Position numbers and translations under genes: made by a program. A DNA stretch of 64,000 bases, from positions 14,141,001 to 14,205,000 of the forward strand of contig OX335660.1 in NCBI GenBank assembly GCA_946894095.1, read 5' to 3'. Numbering within the stretch: position 1 is the stretch's first letter; the number at the start of each line of letters is the position of its first letter. This document shows positions 42,983 through 53,287 of the stretch, in pieces. This DNA is from Incurvaria masculella. Its lineage: Eukaryota > Arthropoda > Insecta > Lepidoptera > Incurvariidae. The notes beneath the pieces were generated by a model. That model was not told where the DNA came from. It made no database searches and saw only the letters and a list, made by a program, of their open reading frames with translations.

Positions 42983-43040
42983 GTTGTCTCATAACGCTAA
43001 CACTCGAACGTGGAGTTATTTATTAGCGGACTCAGGCTTC
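42900..43040. repeat. Inverted copy of the unit edge at the array's right end
   Basis: AAACCTAAGTCCACTAATAG to CGAGCGATGAGATAAC (42900-42949) is inverted in the flank at about 42983-43040 (GTTGTCTCATAACG, CTCGAACGTGGAGTTATT, AGCGGACTCAGGCTTC). The two arms enclose the CACACAAAATT inverted repeat. This may be the terminal hairpin of the ancestral element. Confidence 0.7.
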
Positions 43041-43327
43041 AGTTTGGCTCAGAAAAGCTTCAGCTCTATTTATTGTCTGATCTGAAATTAAATCAGATTA
43101 ATATCACGCCATAATTTTGAACAAGTGTTGTTGCTATCTCATTCAGATCCAATTGTTTTCTGCTCTTATTCAAATTTTAACTACAATTGTTAAGAACCTA
43201 TATATATATTAGGAGATGTGGCCATGGAATCTAAATTAAGATGGTTGGTACTGTTTTCGTATAACCATCGTTTATATTAGGGACCATCTTAAGATCATGA
43301 CAGTGTGTTTCTGCTCCGGTTTGTCAA
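43041..43327. other. No gene recognised
   Basis: A short (TA) run at 43199-43209. Nothing else. Confidence 0.5.
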
Positions 43328-43375
43328 AGTGGTGTTAGAGTGTATATCCCTGTATACACTTTGACACCACTTTCC
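43328..43375. repeat. Hairpin
   Basis: AAAGTGGTGT then AGTGTATA is inverted as TATACACTTTGACACCACTTT, with a ~4-nt loop and one unpaired base. Confidence 0.75.
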
Positions 43376-43809
43376 GATTGTATAGGAATCCTCGCGGTAT
43401 TTTCTTTCACTGGACACAACTGAAAATCCCTAGAACAAACTGCCGTTACTACACCCTAGTTATCACCTTATGCCAGAGATGTATTGAATGAATAAAAAAA
43501 GAAACGAATCACATAAGTACAGACGGCGAATGTGAACTACATAATCACTATTCATACATACACAATCTCAAAATAATTTGAGCAGAAGGAACCATACCCG
43601 TGAAGGTAATACTCAAGAGTAAGAATCTTACTATCTGAAGTGCATCCCAGTCGCAGTAATTTTATTGCCCATTTGTGAACGTCTTGGAAAATGGAGTTAC
43701 TCTAGACAATCTTGTATAGCGTTGTTAATATTCAAAGAGCAGTGCGCTTCGTGCATCGTAGCCCTCACGCCGTTGTTTACTTGAAATATCCTTCTTTATT
43801 ATTGAAATA
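43376..43809. other. No gene recognised
   Basis: No supported ORF or repeat. Confidence 0.5.
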
Positions 43810-43905
43810 TGTCATGGATGGCCAACACCGCGTTTCTGAAGGATTTAGTTGTCATGCCAGGACCTTCCATTTGCGTTCACGGCTACATTCAACTGGATAG
43901 ACGAG
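43810..43905 (-). mobile_element. SINE family A fragment (A14)
   Basis: GATGGCCAACACCGCGTTTC, GTCATGCCAGGACCTTCC and CGGCTACATTCAACTGGATA match the distal body with a deletion. Confidence 0.6.
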
Positions 43906-44103
43906 AATTTGTTTTGTAACGTTCACCGGATTTTTTTTTTCATTTAAGCAAAGGTCAGTACCTACATAACCATACCTTATAGTGGGATTGCACTCTCTTA
44001 CCCAACGACAAGCAAAATTATTTCGCCGGAGTCTTAACAATTCAGTCATAGCACTGAGAATGTCCAAAATAAAATTGTGTTGACAAATAAATAAACATCA
44101 TCA

Positions 44104-44500
44104 CAGGTACCAATTGAGGTGGGCCCGTAAGCATCAGAAAATTACGCTCCCCATACAAATGTAGTTTACTAATGATTTAAAAACCACTGTTTCAATTTTC
44201 TTGATATTTGGGACTTAATATCAGGCAACAAATATCTATGTCTGCATATATTTGTTTTTTCGAAAAATGTATCCTGTGTCACACAACAGAGAAAAGAAAA
44301 TTTGTATGAAAATTTTCTTTTGCCTGTTATTTGACTTGCTTTAGAATTTTCAGCAAAACAAAATCGAGAGACACAGATATTTATTGTAGAATATTAGACA
44401 CCAAATATCAAGCAAATCGGAACAGTGTTTTACAAATGATTAGTAAACTACGTTTGTATGGGGAACATAGCTTACGGGCCGTTCTTAAGGCTCCCTGGAA
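44104..44500 (+). mobile_element. Foldback element I, copy I2
   Basis: Left end GTGGGCCCGTAAGC and right end GCTTACGGGCC are inverted. The arms CCCCATACAAATGTAGTTTA and AAACTACGTTTGTATGGGG extend the pairing, and the middle is a second inversion around AACAGAGAAAAG. No ORF: the frame 44331-44531 crosses the element edge. Confidence 0.8.
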
Positions 44501-44706
44501 CACCTTCTCAGGGTTTCCAGGAGTTGGCTAATGTCAACCTCGTTGGACCAATGATGTTTTAGGAACTCGAAACGAGTGTCCAGAGTAATAGATGTAGTCT
44601 CTGATATCTACCTACACATAACTAATTATAAAAACAAACCAAACATTTCAACAAAAAATCGAAGAGAAAGAAGAAAACTGTATAGAAAAAAAAATGCTCC
44701 AGAGGT

Positions 44707-44915
44707 TTATCATGGTAAATCAACCCGCTGGGTGAACTGGCAAGTGACTGATTAAATCCGACGTTTCGTTGCATTTTGTACCCTTCTGTCACACGACGTG
44801 TTATTCGGCTAAGTGAACTGCAACTTACCTGTAAGAGAAAATAAATGCAACCAAACGTCACATTTAATCATTCAATTGCCTGTTCACACGAAGATTTTAA
44901 AAACTATGGTAACCA
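44707..44915. mobile_element. Palindromic MITE J, copy J2
   Basis: Left arm TTATCATGGTAAATCAACCC then GACGTTTCGTTGCATTTTGT; right arm ATGCAACCAAACGTCACATT then CTATGGTAACCAT. No ORF of its own. Confidence 0.65.
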
Positions 44916-44977
44916 TACTGCCTCAAACAAGCTCAATACATTGCTTTGCATTGAAGACTTTTCAATTAAAAAAATAC

Positions 44978-45237
44978 CGGCCAAGTGCGAGTCGACACGC
45001 ACACGAAGGGTTCCATACAATCGTACAAGATTTAACACAAAAAATAGTTTTTTTTATTAATTTGTATTACACCTATTAAAATAAATACACACTCTGTGAA
45101 AATTTCAGCTTCCTACCCCTTACGGTTCATGAGATACAGCATTGTGACAGACGGACGGACGGAAAAACGGACGGACGGGCAGCGGAGGCTTTGTAATAGG
45201 GTTCCGTGGGCACCCTTTGGGTCCGCCACCCTAAAAA
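44978..45237 (+). mobile_element. Interspersed repeat B, copy B3
   Basis: GGCCAAGTGCGAGTCGACAC, GGGTTCCATACAATCG, TACGGTTCATGAGATACAGC, GACGGACGGAC, and an ending of GGGTTCCGTGGGCACCCTTT. Confidence 0.8.
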
Positions 45238-46194
45238 CTAAGGTTTAGGGCCTACTGCCTTTTAGCATGTTGGAAAGAGTAACAATAAATTATAATATAA
45301 ATTATAAAACATCTACGGCATTGAAATAAATAATCAAAAACTTATTATTTTCTCACGAAAAAATGCTTCAGTTTCGAGTCAGGAATGTGGAGAAGGCCGT
45401 CACGCGAGATGAAAGCGACAGCTGCAAAAGAACGCACATAAAACCTCCCAGTTAATAGCTTTCGAGAACACATAACGCTGAGGAGTGAAGCAACAAAAGA
45501 TTTCCGCAAAAAAATTGGCTCTCCAGGCTTTATGTAGGGGAAAATTTATTTTCCCGAGCCTCTGCACTCGAGTTGTGGCACGCAATCCAGATTCCAGACT
45601 CGAATGCCAGACGTTCTCGAAAATCGCCATATTTAAGGGAATAGGTTTTAACAAGTAAATTATTCGTAAGCCTCAACCGATCGAAATTTCATTTCCAACG
45701 AAAAAGTAAAACAAATATAGCTTGTCCAGAAACTACACTTTCGGAACAAACCAGAGTTAATCAACGTTTGATTATTACACTCATCTTCTGTTTAAACCTA
45801 TGTTAATTTTTTTAAAGATTTGACCGTCTTTTGTTATGGTTGCTTTTCCAGAAAAACGCTCTGAGCTGATATTCGTTAGACTAAATTGCAGCACAATATT
45901 TCTCTGTATTTTAAAAATATTCTTTCGAAAAATATATTTTTCTGAAGTGAAAACAAAGACATACGTAACCGACGTTTTTGTGATATCGTACGGATCCCGC
46001 ACAAAGTGTACGGGGCTGGTAAAAGGGGGATTAAAAGCATGCACAATTCACCTTAACGGGCGTCGGAAATTTAAATGTACACAAACACGGACCCACTGGC
46101 AGCGCGGGTCATCCTTCTCCGCACCACCGGTAGCATAACAAAAGAAAATAAAAAGATGCGCTAAAATTTGTATTTGACAATATTAAGTCGTAAC
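45238..46194. other. No gene recognised
   Basis: Frames at 45400-45654 (minus), 45781-46044 (minus) and 45836-46138 (plus) overlap or lack motifs. Confidence 0.5.
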
Positions 46195-46494
46195 TTTTTA
46201 GGGTTTCGTACCCAAAGGGTGAAAACGGAACCCTATTACTAAGCCTCCGCTGTCCGTCCGTCCGTCCGTCTGTCACAGGGCTGTATCTCATGAACCGTAA
46301 TAGGTAGGCAGCTGAAATTTTCACAGAGTGTGTATTTATTTTGCCGCTATAACAACAAATAGGTAAAATTAATAAATAATAAAGATTACAGGGGGGGAGG
46401 CATACAAAAAACGTGATTTTTTTATGTTTAATCTTGTACGATGGTACGGAACCCTTCGTGAGCGAGTCCGACTCGCACTTGGCCGGTTTTTTAA
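46195..46494 (-). mobile_element. Interspersed repeat B, copy B4
   Basis: Plus strand reads GGGTTTCGTACCCAAAGGGT, a GTCCGTCCGTCCGTCC core, GGGCTGTATCTCATGAACCG, ATTTTGCCGCTATAAC and TCGCACTTGGCCGG. It shows the full-length arrangement. Confidence 0.8.
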
Positions 46495-47409
46495 TTCGTA
46501 GCGGGAAAGCTGCAATCCATACAAACGTATTTTATGGTAACAAAAATAATAAAAATGAACTCTGTTTTAAATAAATATTAATATATTCTTACCATAGACT
46601 TAGAGCTAAAAGAGGGCGAAATAAGAAATATATGGTTGTAAGTCTAATGTTTCACGTAACGGGCCAACATATTGCATTAGGAAAATCTCTTCCTGGCCAT
46701 GCCATACATTTAACACTAGAGTAACAGCAGGTAAATTCGTATGGAAAAATATGAATAAAAACATTATGAGATAGTTTAAGACGATAGGAAACCATTATTT
46801 TCGGTGAGGCCATTTGGTAATCGCGCGCAGTTTGTGAAAAGGACGCACGTTTCAAGGGGTAAACTGATAGGAATATTCGTCGAACGATGGACGTATGTGT
46901 TGTCGATTCGTTGAATCGTGAAGATAACCGGACGATTTAATTACGATCGATTTCATTATTTTTCAGTTGTGTTTTCTTGGACGTGATATGTATGTAAACA
47001 CTGGACCATAACGAAATATTTGAAATTAGAATTGATATTTACCGTTGTTTGTCCGCCCACGATTTACGGAGGTAAATATTACTGCCGTGTTTTCTGTTCT
47101 ACAGAAGCAGATATTTCATAGCGAAAATGGTTAAAATATTACCTCTGATCATCATTTTAAAAGACAAAATAGATACAATAATAGACGATACAAAAATAAC
47201 TAGAAACCCTAGTAAACGCTACACCTAAAATACGTTCACCGTGTACTTTTTATGAACAAAAAAAATAAAAAATAAAATGATTTCTCTTTTTGATGTTTTC
47301 TTAGTGTTCTAATCTGGCTTTCTTTTATAAGCAGGTTTTTGGTAAAATTAAAATCTCTTTAAAAGTCGAAAACGTGTCTTTCAATTTGTACGCATACAAT
47401 CACTCAAAA
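46495..47409. other. No gene recognised
   Basis: AT-rich, no supported ORF or shared repeat. Confidence 0.5.
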
Positions 47410-47900
47410 TTGGATATCAAATCAAATCAAATCAAAATATTTTATTGCATATACATTTTAGTGCAGTGTACAACAAGAACATAATGGTACAATGTCTAAC
47501 TCGGTCTTTAAAAATGCTACCTAGATATAGGTGTGGCAATGCTTGTGAAAGAGAAATACATGTATTTACATTAAACCACGAAAGAAAAAAAAAATAGTAC
47601 AATAAAAAAAAAAAACAAAACTTTGCATAACCTCATTATCTTAGCCCTTATTTTCTTTTAAATATTCTTCTATGTTATAGTACATTTTTGTCAGAAGCCA
47701 TTGCTTGAGTTCATTTTTAAATTTTTTTACGTTTCTGATTTCTTTTAAATCTTCTGATAATTTATTGTAAATGGAAATAGCGAACTGTGTCGTGCTTTTT
47801 GCTACCAACGTGGTACGCATGGGCAATTTATACAAATTACCATTTACAATAATATTATATTGTAAAGACAACTGCAGACGGAGGAAAAACTAAAACGTAT
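47410..47900 (-). pseudogene. 5'-truncated LINE (ORF2 C-terminus plus 3' UTR)
   Basis: The minus frame 47641-47871 (76 codons) ends in a typical LINE ORF2 C-terminus. TTQFAISIYNKLSEDLKEI holds the SIYNKL-type block, and KFKNELKQWLLTKMYYNIEE matches the usual K..L..WLL..CFYS end. A ~200-bp 3' UTR follows, closing with AATAAAATATTTTGA and an ATTTG repeat tail (47412-47432 read in reverse). The element is intact only at its 3' end. Confidence 0.75.
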
Positions 47901-48159
47901 TTGCTACCACTCTCATATTAACCTAGAAAAGCTCATCTGGTGCTACTATACAAAGGAGCAAAACACGAACAAATCTAGTTAAAAGCCCTTTCACCCGCAA
48001 AACGGGTTCTGTTCGCGCTTTCAGGAACGTTCCCGTTTAGCGGCTGGGTGAACATCTGCATCGCTATTAAGGTGAACTCGTGTTGAGGCCGGTAAAATTG
48101 TTTGAATAATTCGACTGTTACTATTTAAATTAGTATTTGGAGAATTATCTTTAAAAATC
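47901..48159. other. No gene recognised
   Basis: No supported ORF or repeat. Confidence 0.5.
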
Positions 48160-48301
48160 TGTGTATGTATGTATGTATGTTCTCTATTGAATAGAATCGA
48201 AACGGCGTGATTGATTTTAATGAAATTTTCAGGCAATCTTCATTTTAGCGCGGCGGTTGATCCTGTGAAGTTTGGTAGCGATCGGATAAACAGATTTTTT
48301 T
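48160..48301 (+). mobile_element. Interspersed repeat H, copy H2 (left part)
   Basis: GTATGTATGTATGTATGTTC, GAAACGGCGTGATTGATTTT and AGCGATCGGATAAACAGATT resemble H1. It is probably interrupted by the RTE fragment and continued at 48812. Confidence 0.5.
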
Positions 48302-48329
48302 TTGCGTGCAAATCACATTCAAACCGCAG

Positions 48330-48811
48330 GGCGAGCACGGAACAAATTCCTCTCAGCCAGTAAGCGTGTTTGCGTCCAATGCCACATACGAAATCCTTCT
48401 CCAGTCCTCCCGGCCCTCAGCGGTACGGAACCACTGCTTTCCGCCGAAGCACTTGATGTCGTCGGCCCACCTGGCGGGTGGTCTTCCCACACTCCGTTTT
48501 CCTGTTCTCGGCCGCCAGTGTAGGACACGGTTACTCCAACGGTCGTCGTCTCTTCGACGTGACCAGTTCACTGCCATTTGAGCTTGATATTGACACCGGG
48601 CGGTGTCCAATATTGATTACTTTGGTACGTTGGCGGATTGACGCGTTACGCACCATGTTCCGTAGCGATGTTCCATTGCTCGCTGGGCAACTTTCAACCT
48701 TTGGACAACGGCAACCGTCAGAGTCCATTTTTCAAACGCGTACGTCATAACAGGGAGGACACACTGGTCATATATTCGGATCATCACCTCTAAGCCCCTC
48801 AAATACTACCA
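48330..48811 (-). pseudogene. RTE-clade LINE fragment with frameshifts
   Basis: On the minus strand, from 48802 down, RIYDQCVLPVMTYAFEKWTL and RLKVAQRAME are the RT C-terminal region of RTE elements. After a frame change, RVLHWRPRTGKRSVGRPPAR and DDIKCFGGKQWFRTAEGR follow (48353-48610), with EDWRRISY and the 3' end near 48345. At least two frameshifts and no start: dead. It contains the junction that SINE A12 interrupts in the other RTE copy. Confidence 0.85.
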
Positions 48812-48975
48812 ACTGTCATCCCATACTTTGGCAGTGTGAACTAGATGAGATGATAGAACGAATTGCGTTATTCTGGGGCCTTTGTCAGTTTTGAAATTCG
48901 TCACACGAATTTTTACTATAATTTCTCGTAAACGGCTTGATCGATTTTGATGTTTTCTTTACACAAATCACATTA
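48812..48975 (+). mobile_element. Interspersed repeat H, copy H2 (right part)
   Basis: TGTCATCCCATACTTTGGCA, GATAGAACGAATTGCGTTAT and TTTTGAAATTCGTCACACGA match H1 (16298-16385). Confidence 0.6.
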
Positions 48976-50108
48976 AAAAAGTCGTGCAGCCTGCGCCACG
49001 TACATCAATCTGGAATGATTATTACAAGTTCTGGAATGACAATTATAAGCGGAATGTGAATGATTTCTGGCCGGAATGGATAAAAACATATGAGTGAGAT
49101 TCGGAATAGGGGTAGGTAAGACTGATAAGGAAAATGTGCAGACGAAGCGGGTCCTCAGAACTAGGTCGACTCGAAATTGCACGCCCAGCGTAAAGAAAGC
49201 TATTTTGATACAGAAGATACCTGCTAGACAAACGCTACCACTTGGCAAAGATCCACTCGAACTGATTAAATTTTAATCTGGTTTCAAATTTATGTCAATG
49301 AAGCTACGCAGACATTTTTCATCTTCACATCGAAATGACCAATGAACCGTGCGACCTCCAACATTTTATTTTCGATTTCTTCTCAATATGACGTCTCCGA
49401 AAAGGGCACAGTCTGGGTGCTTGCCCTGTTGATCTTGATCAGATTTCAAGTAAAGCAGAGATAAAAAATAAAAAAAGATAACGTCTGCGAAATAATATAT
49501 TATTAAAGTGTAGACCAGTTGTCTCCATGAACCCTCACGAACCCAACAGAAACGTTCATGTCACACGCAAGAATAGTCGCAGAAGTATTGGAGGGTTTGT
49601 GTGGATGGGAACTGACTAAGCGATTTCTTACTTAGCATTTCGGAAGCGCATTCGCGCGAGGTGGCAACGTTTGGATATTGTAGCACAATTTGTGCATACG
49701 CCGGGGCTTCGGAAGTCGACCACACGACACTCCTCCTTCCTTCCCTCTTCTGTGACAAGCTCATACGTATCGCACCGATTTTCAGCCTACGGCCGCATAC
49801 GTTACGGTACATATAATAAAACACATATATGTTTGCCCAACGAGCCACGTAGTTGAGTGACGGCACAGAAGGGAACCGAATGATCTCCTACAACCTGTAG
49901 AATAGAATGTAGTTGAAAACAATGTCGGATGATCCAAAAACTCTTGATGATAAGTGCTGTGTTATTATGAAATAGTGATGATTGTAAAATAACTACTACA
50001 CTCTGGGCATTTTGTCAGCGATTTTGTAATAACTGATAAATGAGAGAGTACTTAAGAAAATGCATTAAAAATATCCATAATCTCAGAAATAAAGTGTCAT
50101 AATTGAAA
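48976..50108. other. No gene recognised
   Basis: Frames on both strands at 48973-49276 and 49561-49866 overlap in conflict. No domain is recognised. Confidence 0.5.
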
Positions 50109-50594
50109 ATGGTTTAAATGCTAATGCAAACCTTGAAAATGGTTTATTATGCTTACTTTGAGTCTATAATTAGGTATGGATTAGAGGTATGGGGAAACAG
50201 CACAGATATCAGCAAAGTAATGAAAATGCAGAAGAAAGCGATTCAAATTATGACAGGTTCTCGTTTTGATGCAACATGTAGGCCGCTATTCAACATATTA
50301 ACAGTCGTAAATCTATTTGTACATAAATTAGCCATAGAAACATATAAAAATCAATGTAATATTCAAAGGCAAGGGGCACAACAAATCTCATACAACCTTC
50401 GCGATAGAAATAAGCTTTGTATACCTGCAGCTAGATCTATCATAATGGAAAGAAGAACGCATTATATATCTATAAAAATATTTAACCACCTTCCGCTTAT
50501 TATTAAATACTGTGATAATGTGATTAAATTTAGCGCCAATCTGAAATAATTCCTGATACATAACCCCTTTTATAGTTAAGACGAATTTTTTGCA
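50109..50594 (+). pseudogene. LINE ORF2 C-terminal region (jockey/CR1-like)
   Basis: The 143-codon frame at 50118-50549 corresponds to the region after the RT catalytic core. YYAYFESIIRYGLEVWG is residues 10-26, MQKKAIQIMTG 37-47, CRPLF 54-58, NLRDRNKL 93-100 and IKIFNHLP 119-126, the conserved order in jockey/CR1-type ORF2 proteins. It is uninterrupted and so relatively young, but the catalytic YxDD core and endonuclease are missing (5' truncation). Its 3' UTR is split by the TTAA element C4 and resumes at 51145. Confidence 0.85.
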
Positions 50595-51144
50595 TTAAGG
50601 TGGCCCAACCCGCTCATTTCCCCATACAAAAGGGGAAAGAAGATCACGCCTATATTTCTTGTCAGAGATCCAAAATTTTGCTTAATATAGCTTTATTTGA
50701 TTGAACTAGATGTCTGATGACCATTGGCATTGTAAAATAGTGTTTGGTTTCCAAGTTATAACGTCCGAAAGTTCGGATTTTTCGCGCGTTTTATACAATT
50801 TCTTTGGAGGTGGATTACGCAATGATAAAGTAAGAACATCTTAAAAAGATTAGTCATCAGACATAGCTTGTTTAATCAAGATTTATAATCTATTTGGTTT
50901 TTGTTAGATTTTTGACTACAGCGGTCGTGGTTTACTTTTAGCTATAAGTCGTTTTGAAATTAAAATTTTCGTAAATCTTACCAAATCATACACTATGCAC
51001 ATTGTCTTTTTTGTGGACAGGTTGCATCTTCCTCATAACGGAGCCTGTCTTATTCTTAGAAACAGAGAAGGTCCCAGAGCGCAACAGCACGGTTTTGTAC
51101 CGTGCCCGCAAATGAGTTGAGGCCGCCGGGTTGGGCCACCTTAA
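50595..51144 (+). mobile_element. TTAA-type MITE C, copy C4, inserted in a LINE 3' UTR
   Basis: 550 bp including TTAA at both ends (50595-50598, 51141-51144). Termini GGTGGCCCAACCCG and CGGGTTGGGCCACC, hairpin GCACGGT/ACCGTGC present. Same length as C2 but opposite orientation. A clean TTAA duplication in a known host sequence. Confidence 0.9.
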
Positions 51145-51390
51145 GTTAATTATTTTATTGTTAATGAATTAATATTATAGGACTTTTTTTATTGTTTTTT
51201 TATATAATGTTTTAAAACAATATGATGAAAGTGTGTAATTATTAATACTGTGATTGTAATGTTTTGTTTAATCGTGCCATGGCCTTGCCCTAATGTTATT
51301 TTATTTTATATACATGTATGTGTGAGATTTTAGTATGCTATATTGTAATACCTATCGGTCTAAAAATACAATAAAATAAAATAAATAAAT
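51145..51390 (+). mobile_element. LINE 3' UTR and tail (continuation after C4)
   Basis: AT-rich UTR with GTGCCATGGCCTTGCCCTAA and TACCTATCGGTCTAAAAATA, ending in an AAATAAAATAAATAAATAAA tail. Confidence 0.7.
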
Positions 51391-51396
51391 AAAAAT

Positions 51397-51436
51397 AATA
51401 AATGTTGTTTTTATGATAAAGAAAACAACATTTATT
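51397..51436. repeat. 15-bp perfect inverted repeat
   Basis: AATAAATGTTGTTTT (51397-51411) and AAAACAACATTTATT (51422-51436) around a 10-nt loop, directly after the LINE tail. Confidence 0.85.
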
Positions 51437-51608
51437 TAAATCAATGAGGATTACTAAAAAAAGTATGACACGTGACATACAAATTCAGGAAATAACTTCA
51501 TTATTTTATAAGCTTCCAGAAAAGGTACAAATGTTGACCAGTTTCACACAAGTTCCATATTTTTTTTATTTAGTTGGGTTTGCGCTGTCGATATTACTTT
51601 AAGAACAA
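51437..51608. other. No feature recognised
   Basis: No supported ORF or repeat. Confidence 0.5.
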
Positions 51609-51867
51609 ACCGGCCAAGTGCGAGTGGGTCTCGCACACGAAGGGTTCCGCACCATCGCACAAGATATAACAGAAAGAAAAAACGTTTTTTGTATGTTAAT
51701 TTTTTTTATTTTACATATTTTTTGTTACAGCGGCTGTGTGAAAATTTCAGCTGCCTACCTATTACGGTCCATGAGAGACAGCCCTGTGACAGACGGACGG
51801 ACGGACGGACAGCGGAGGCTTAGTAATAGGTTACCGTGTTCACCCTTTGGGTAAGGAACCCTAAAAA
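51609..51867 (+). mobile_element. Interspersed repeat B, copy B5
   Basis: GGCCAAGTGCGAGTGGGTCT, GGTTCCGCACCATCGCAC, TACGGTCCATGAGAGACAGC, GACGGACGGACGGACAGCGG and GGGTAAGGAACCCTAAAAA. Confidence 0.8.
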
Positions 51868-51868
51868 A

Positions 51869-52028
51869 AGGTTCTCATTAAGTTGTAAAAAACCAGTCGA
51901 CAATGAAATAACGTATATTTATGTGTACATTTCATGATGTTGTATTTAACCGCTAGAATTGTAGATGAGCACATAAGCAAATGTTGTTTCATTGTTGACT
52001 GGTTTTTTATACCTTAATGAGGACCTCT
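51869..52028. mobile_element. 160-bp MITE with ~42-bp inverted ends
   Basis: Left arm GGTTCTCATTAAGTTGTAAA, AAACCAGTCGACAATGAAA; right arm TTTCATTGTTGACTGGTTTT then ATACCTTAATGAGGACCTCT. About 36 of 42 positions pair. It abuts the end of B5. No ORF. Confidence 0.8.
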
Positions 52029-52129
52029 TACTTAAATAAAAATCGTCTATAGTATAGTTCGAGTACGAAGACAGCTCTTACGGTTTGATCTCGCCGACAA
52101 AAGAGAAAAATTTTCTGGAAAAGACCAGA
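52029..52129. other. No feature recognised
   Basis: Short unique-looking spacer. Confidence 0.5.
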
Positions 52130-52200
52130 CCGGACCCAGCGATGCTTAACTTCGGAGAGCGGTCGCCGAAGTGTCGCGCCACTGGTTCACTGAGGCTACC
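52130..52200 (-). mobile_element. 5S rRNA-type SINE head fragment
   Basis: Minus strand: CTCAGTGAACCAGTGGCGCG, CGACCGCTCTCCGAAGTTAA, GCATCGCTGGGTCCGGTC. Nearly identical to the head of A10. The body is missing. Confidence 0.75.
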
Positions 52201-52254
52201 TTGATATGGACTGTAAATAATAATGGGCGGTTAATAATACATCCATTTTCCAGA

Positions 52255-52365
52255 CGTGAGCCCAAGGCCGCATTCCCGTAGACATAGGTGCTAGACTAGG
52301 AACATCCATTTACAGCCCCGGCTACGTTGAAGAAAACACGGACAATTCCTCGTTCCCTGAATAAT
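52255..52365 (-). mobile_element. Decayed SINE A body (A15)
   Basis: CATTCCCGTAGACATAGGTG, TACAGCCCCGGCTACGTTGA and AAACACGGACAATTCC preserve the order of minus-strand A body blocks. Confidence 0.5.
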
Positions 52366-52512
52366 CAAGTTACGTTAACAATGTGACAACATGCTTGAAT
52401 TGTTTATTATAATTTAATGTTTTTTTCACTAAATGAGAATTAGGTATCATTGGGAAGTAAACATTAATCTCGAATATAAGCTCAAACCCTTAACAAAGTA
52501 CAGTTACATAAG

Positions 52513-52562
52513 GGAATTAAGGCGGGGGGAGGGGGGGGGGGGGGGGGAACGGCCACCTTACG
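52513..52562. repeat. Poly-G tract between C-like ends
   Basis: GGGGGGAGGGGGGGGGGGGG and more G at about 52522-52548. The flanks read TTAAGGCGG and GGCCACCTTA, resembling the two ends of MITE C with everything between replaced by G. Confidence 0.6.
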
Positions 52563-52632
52563 GTCCTAATACGTGAAGGGGGCATTGGTTAATTTACGTT
52601 ACGTAATTTGCGTCGTAATGATCTGCATATTT

Positions 52633-52857
52633 TAAGGGTTCCGTACCCAAAAGGAGCCAACGGAACCCTATTACTAAGCCTCACCCTTCACAGAGTGAGT
52701 ATTTATTTTGCCGCTATAACAACAAATAGGTAAAATAAAAAAAATATAAAATTAAAGGAGGCTCCCATACAAAAAAACATTTTTTTTTGTGTTTAATCTT
52801 GCACGATGGTACGAAACCCTTCGTGTGCGAGTCCGACTCGCACTTGGCCGGTTTTTA
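52633..52857 (-). mobile_element. Interspersed repeat B, copy B6, internally deleted
   Basis: GGGTTCCGTACCCAAAAGGA, TATTTTGCCGCTATAAC, GATGGTACGAAACCC and TCGCACTTGGCCGG. The GTCC microsatellite and the TCATGAACCG block are deleted. Confidence 0.75.
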
Positions 52858-53035
52858 AATCAAAGCTGAAGACTGTTGTTTGATAAGTTAATTTTGCGTT
52901 TGATAGCCCTATTGTTGAGGTAGGCGTTAGGCTTAACATCGCGCTACGAATTTAAAAAAAAAGTCAGAAATAACGGAAAATTGCATAATAAGGTGGGCGG
53001 GCGATGCAAGGCGGTGGACCGGGGGAAGAAGGCGC
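52858..53035. other. No feature recognised
   Basis: No supported ORF or repeat. Confidence 0.45.
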
Positions 53036-53107
53036 AATTCACCGGGCTCCGCTCGGGTAATTGTCCAAAACGAAAATGACCCGAGCAAAGCTGGGAACGT
53101 CAGCTAG
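53036..53107 (+). mobile_element. Helitron 3' terminus
   Basis: ACCCGAGCAAAGCTGGGAAC then GTCAGCTAG before a T (CTAG at 53104-53107). An inverted near-copy, CCGGGCTCCGCTCGGGT, lies ~20 bp upstream, so either a long hairpin or two back-to-back ends. The 5' part is not recognisable. Confidence 0.55.
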
Positions 53108-53170
53108 TTATTTATAAACTACGTTTGTACGGGTAACGTGATTTTTAGAAGCTTACGGGCCCACCTCAGG
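53108..53170 (+). mobile_element. Element I right-end fragment (I3)
   Basis: ATAAACTACGTTTGTACGGG then GAAGCTTACGGGCCCACCTC equals an outer end of element I. It begins exactly at the Helitron end. Confidence 0.65.
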
Positions 53171-53287
53171 CCCACTAGCCTAAAACGCGCATTTATTTCG
53201 GATATAAAAGAAATAGGTGCACAACATCGGTATCAAACTCATGGTCTCCGGTAAAAGAACCAGGTGTTCCTGCAATACTTCTATTCC
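53171..53287. other. No feature recognised
   Basis: No supported ORF or repeat. Confidence 0.5.
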
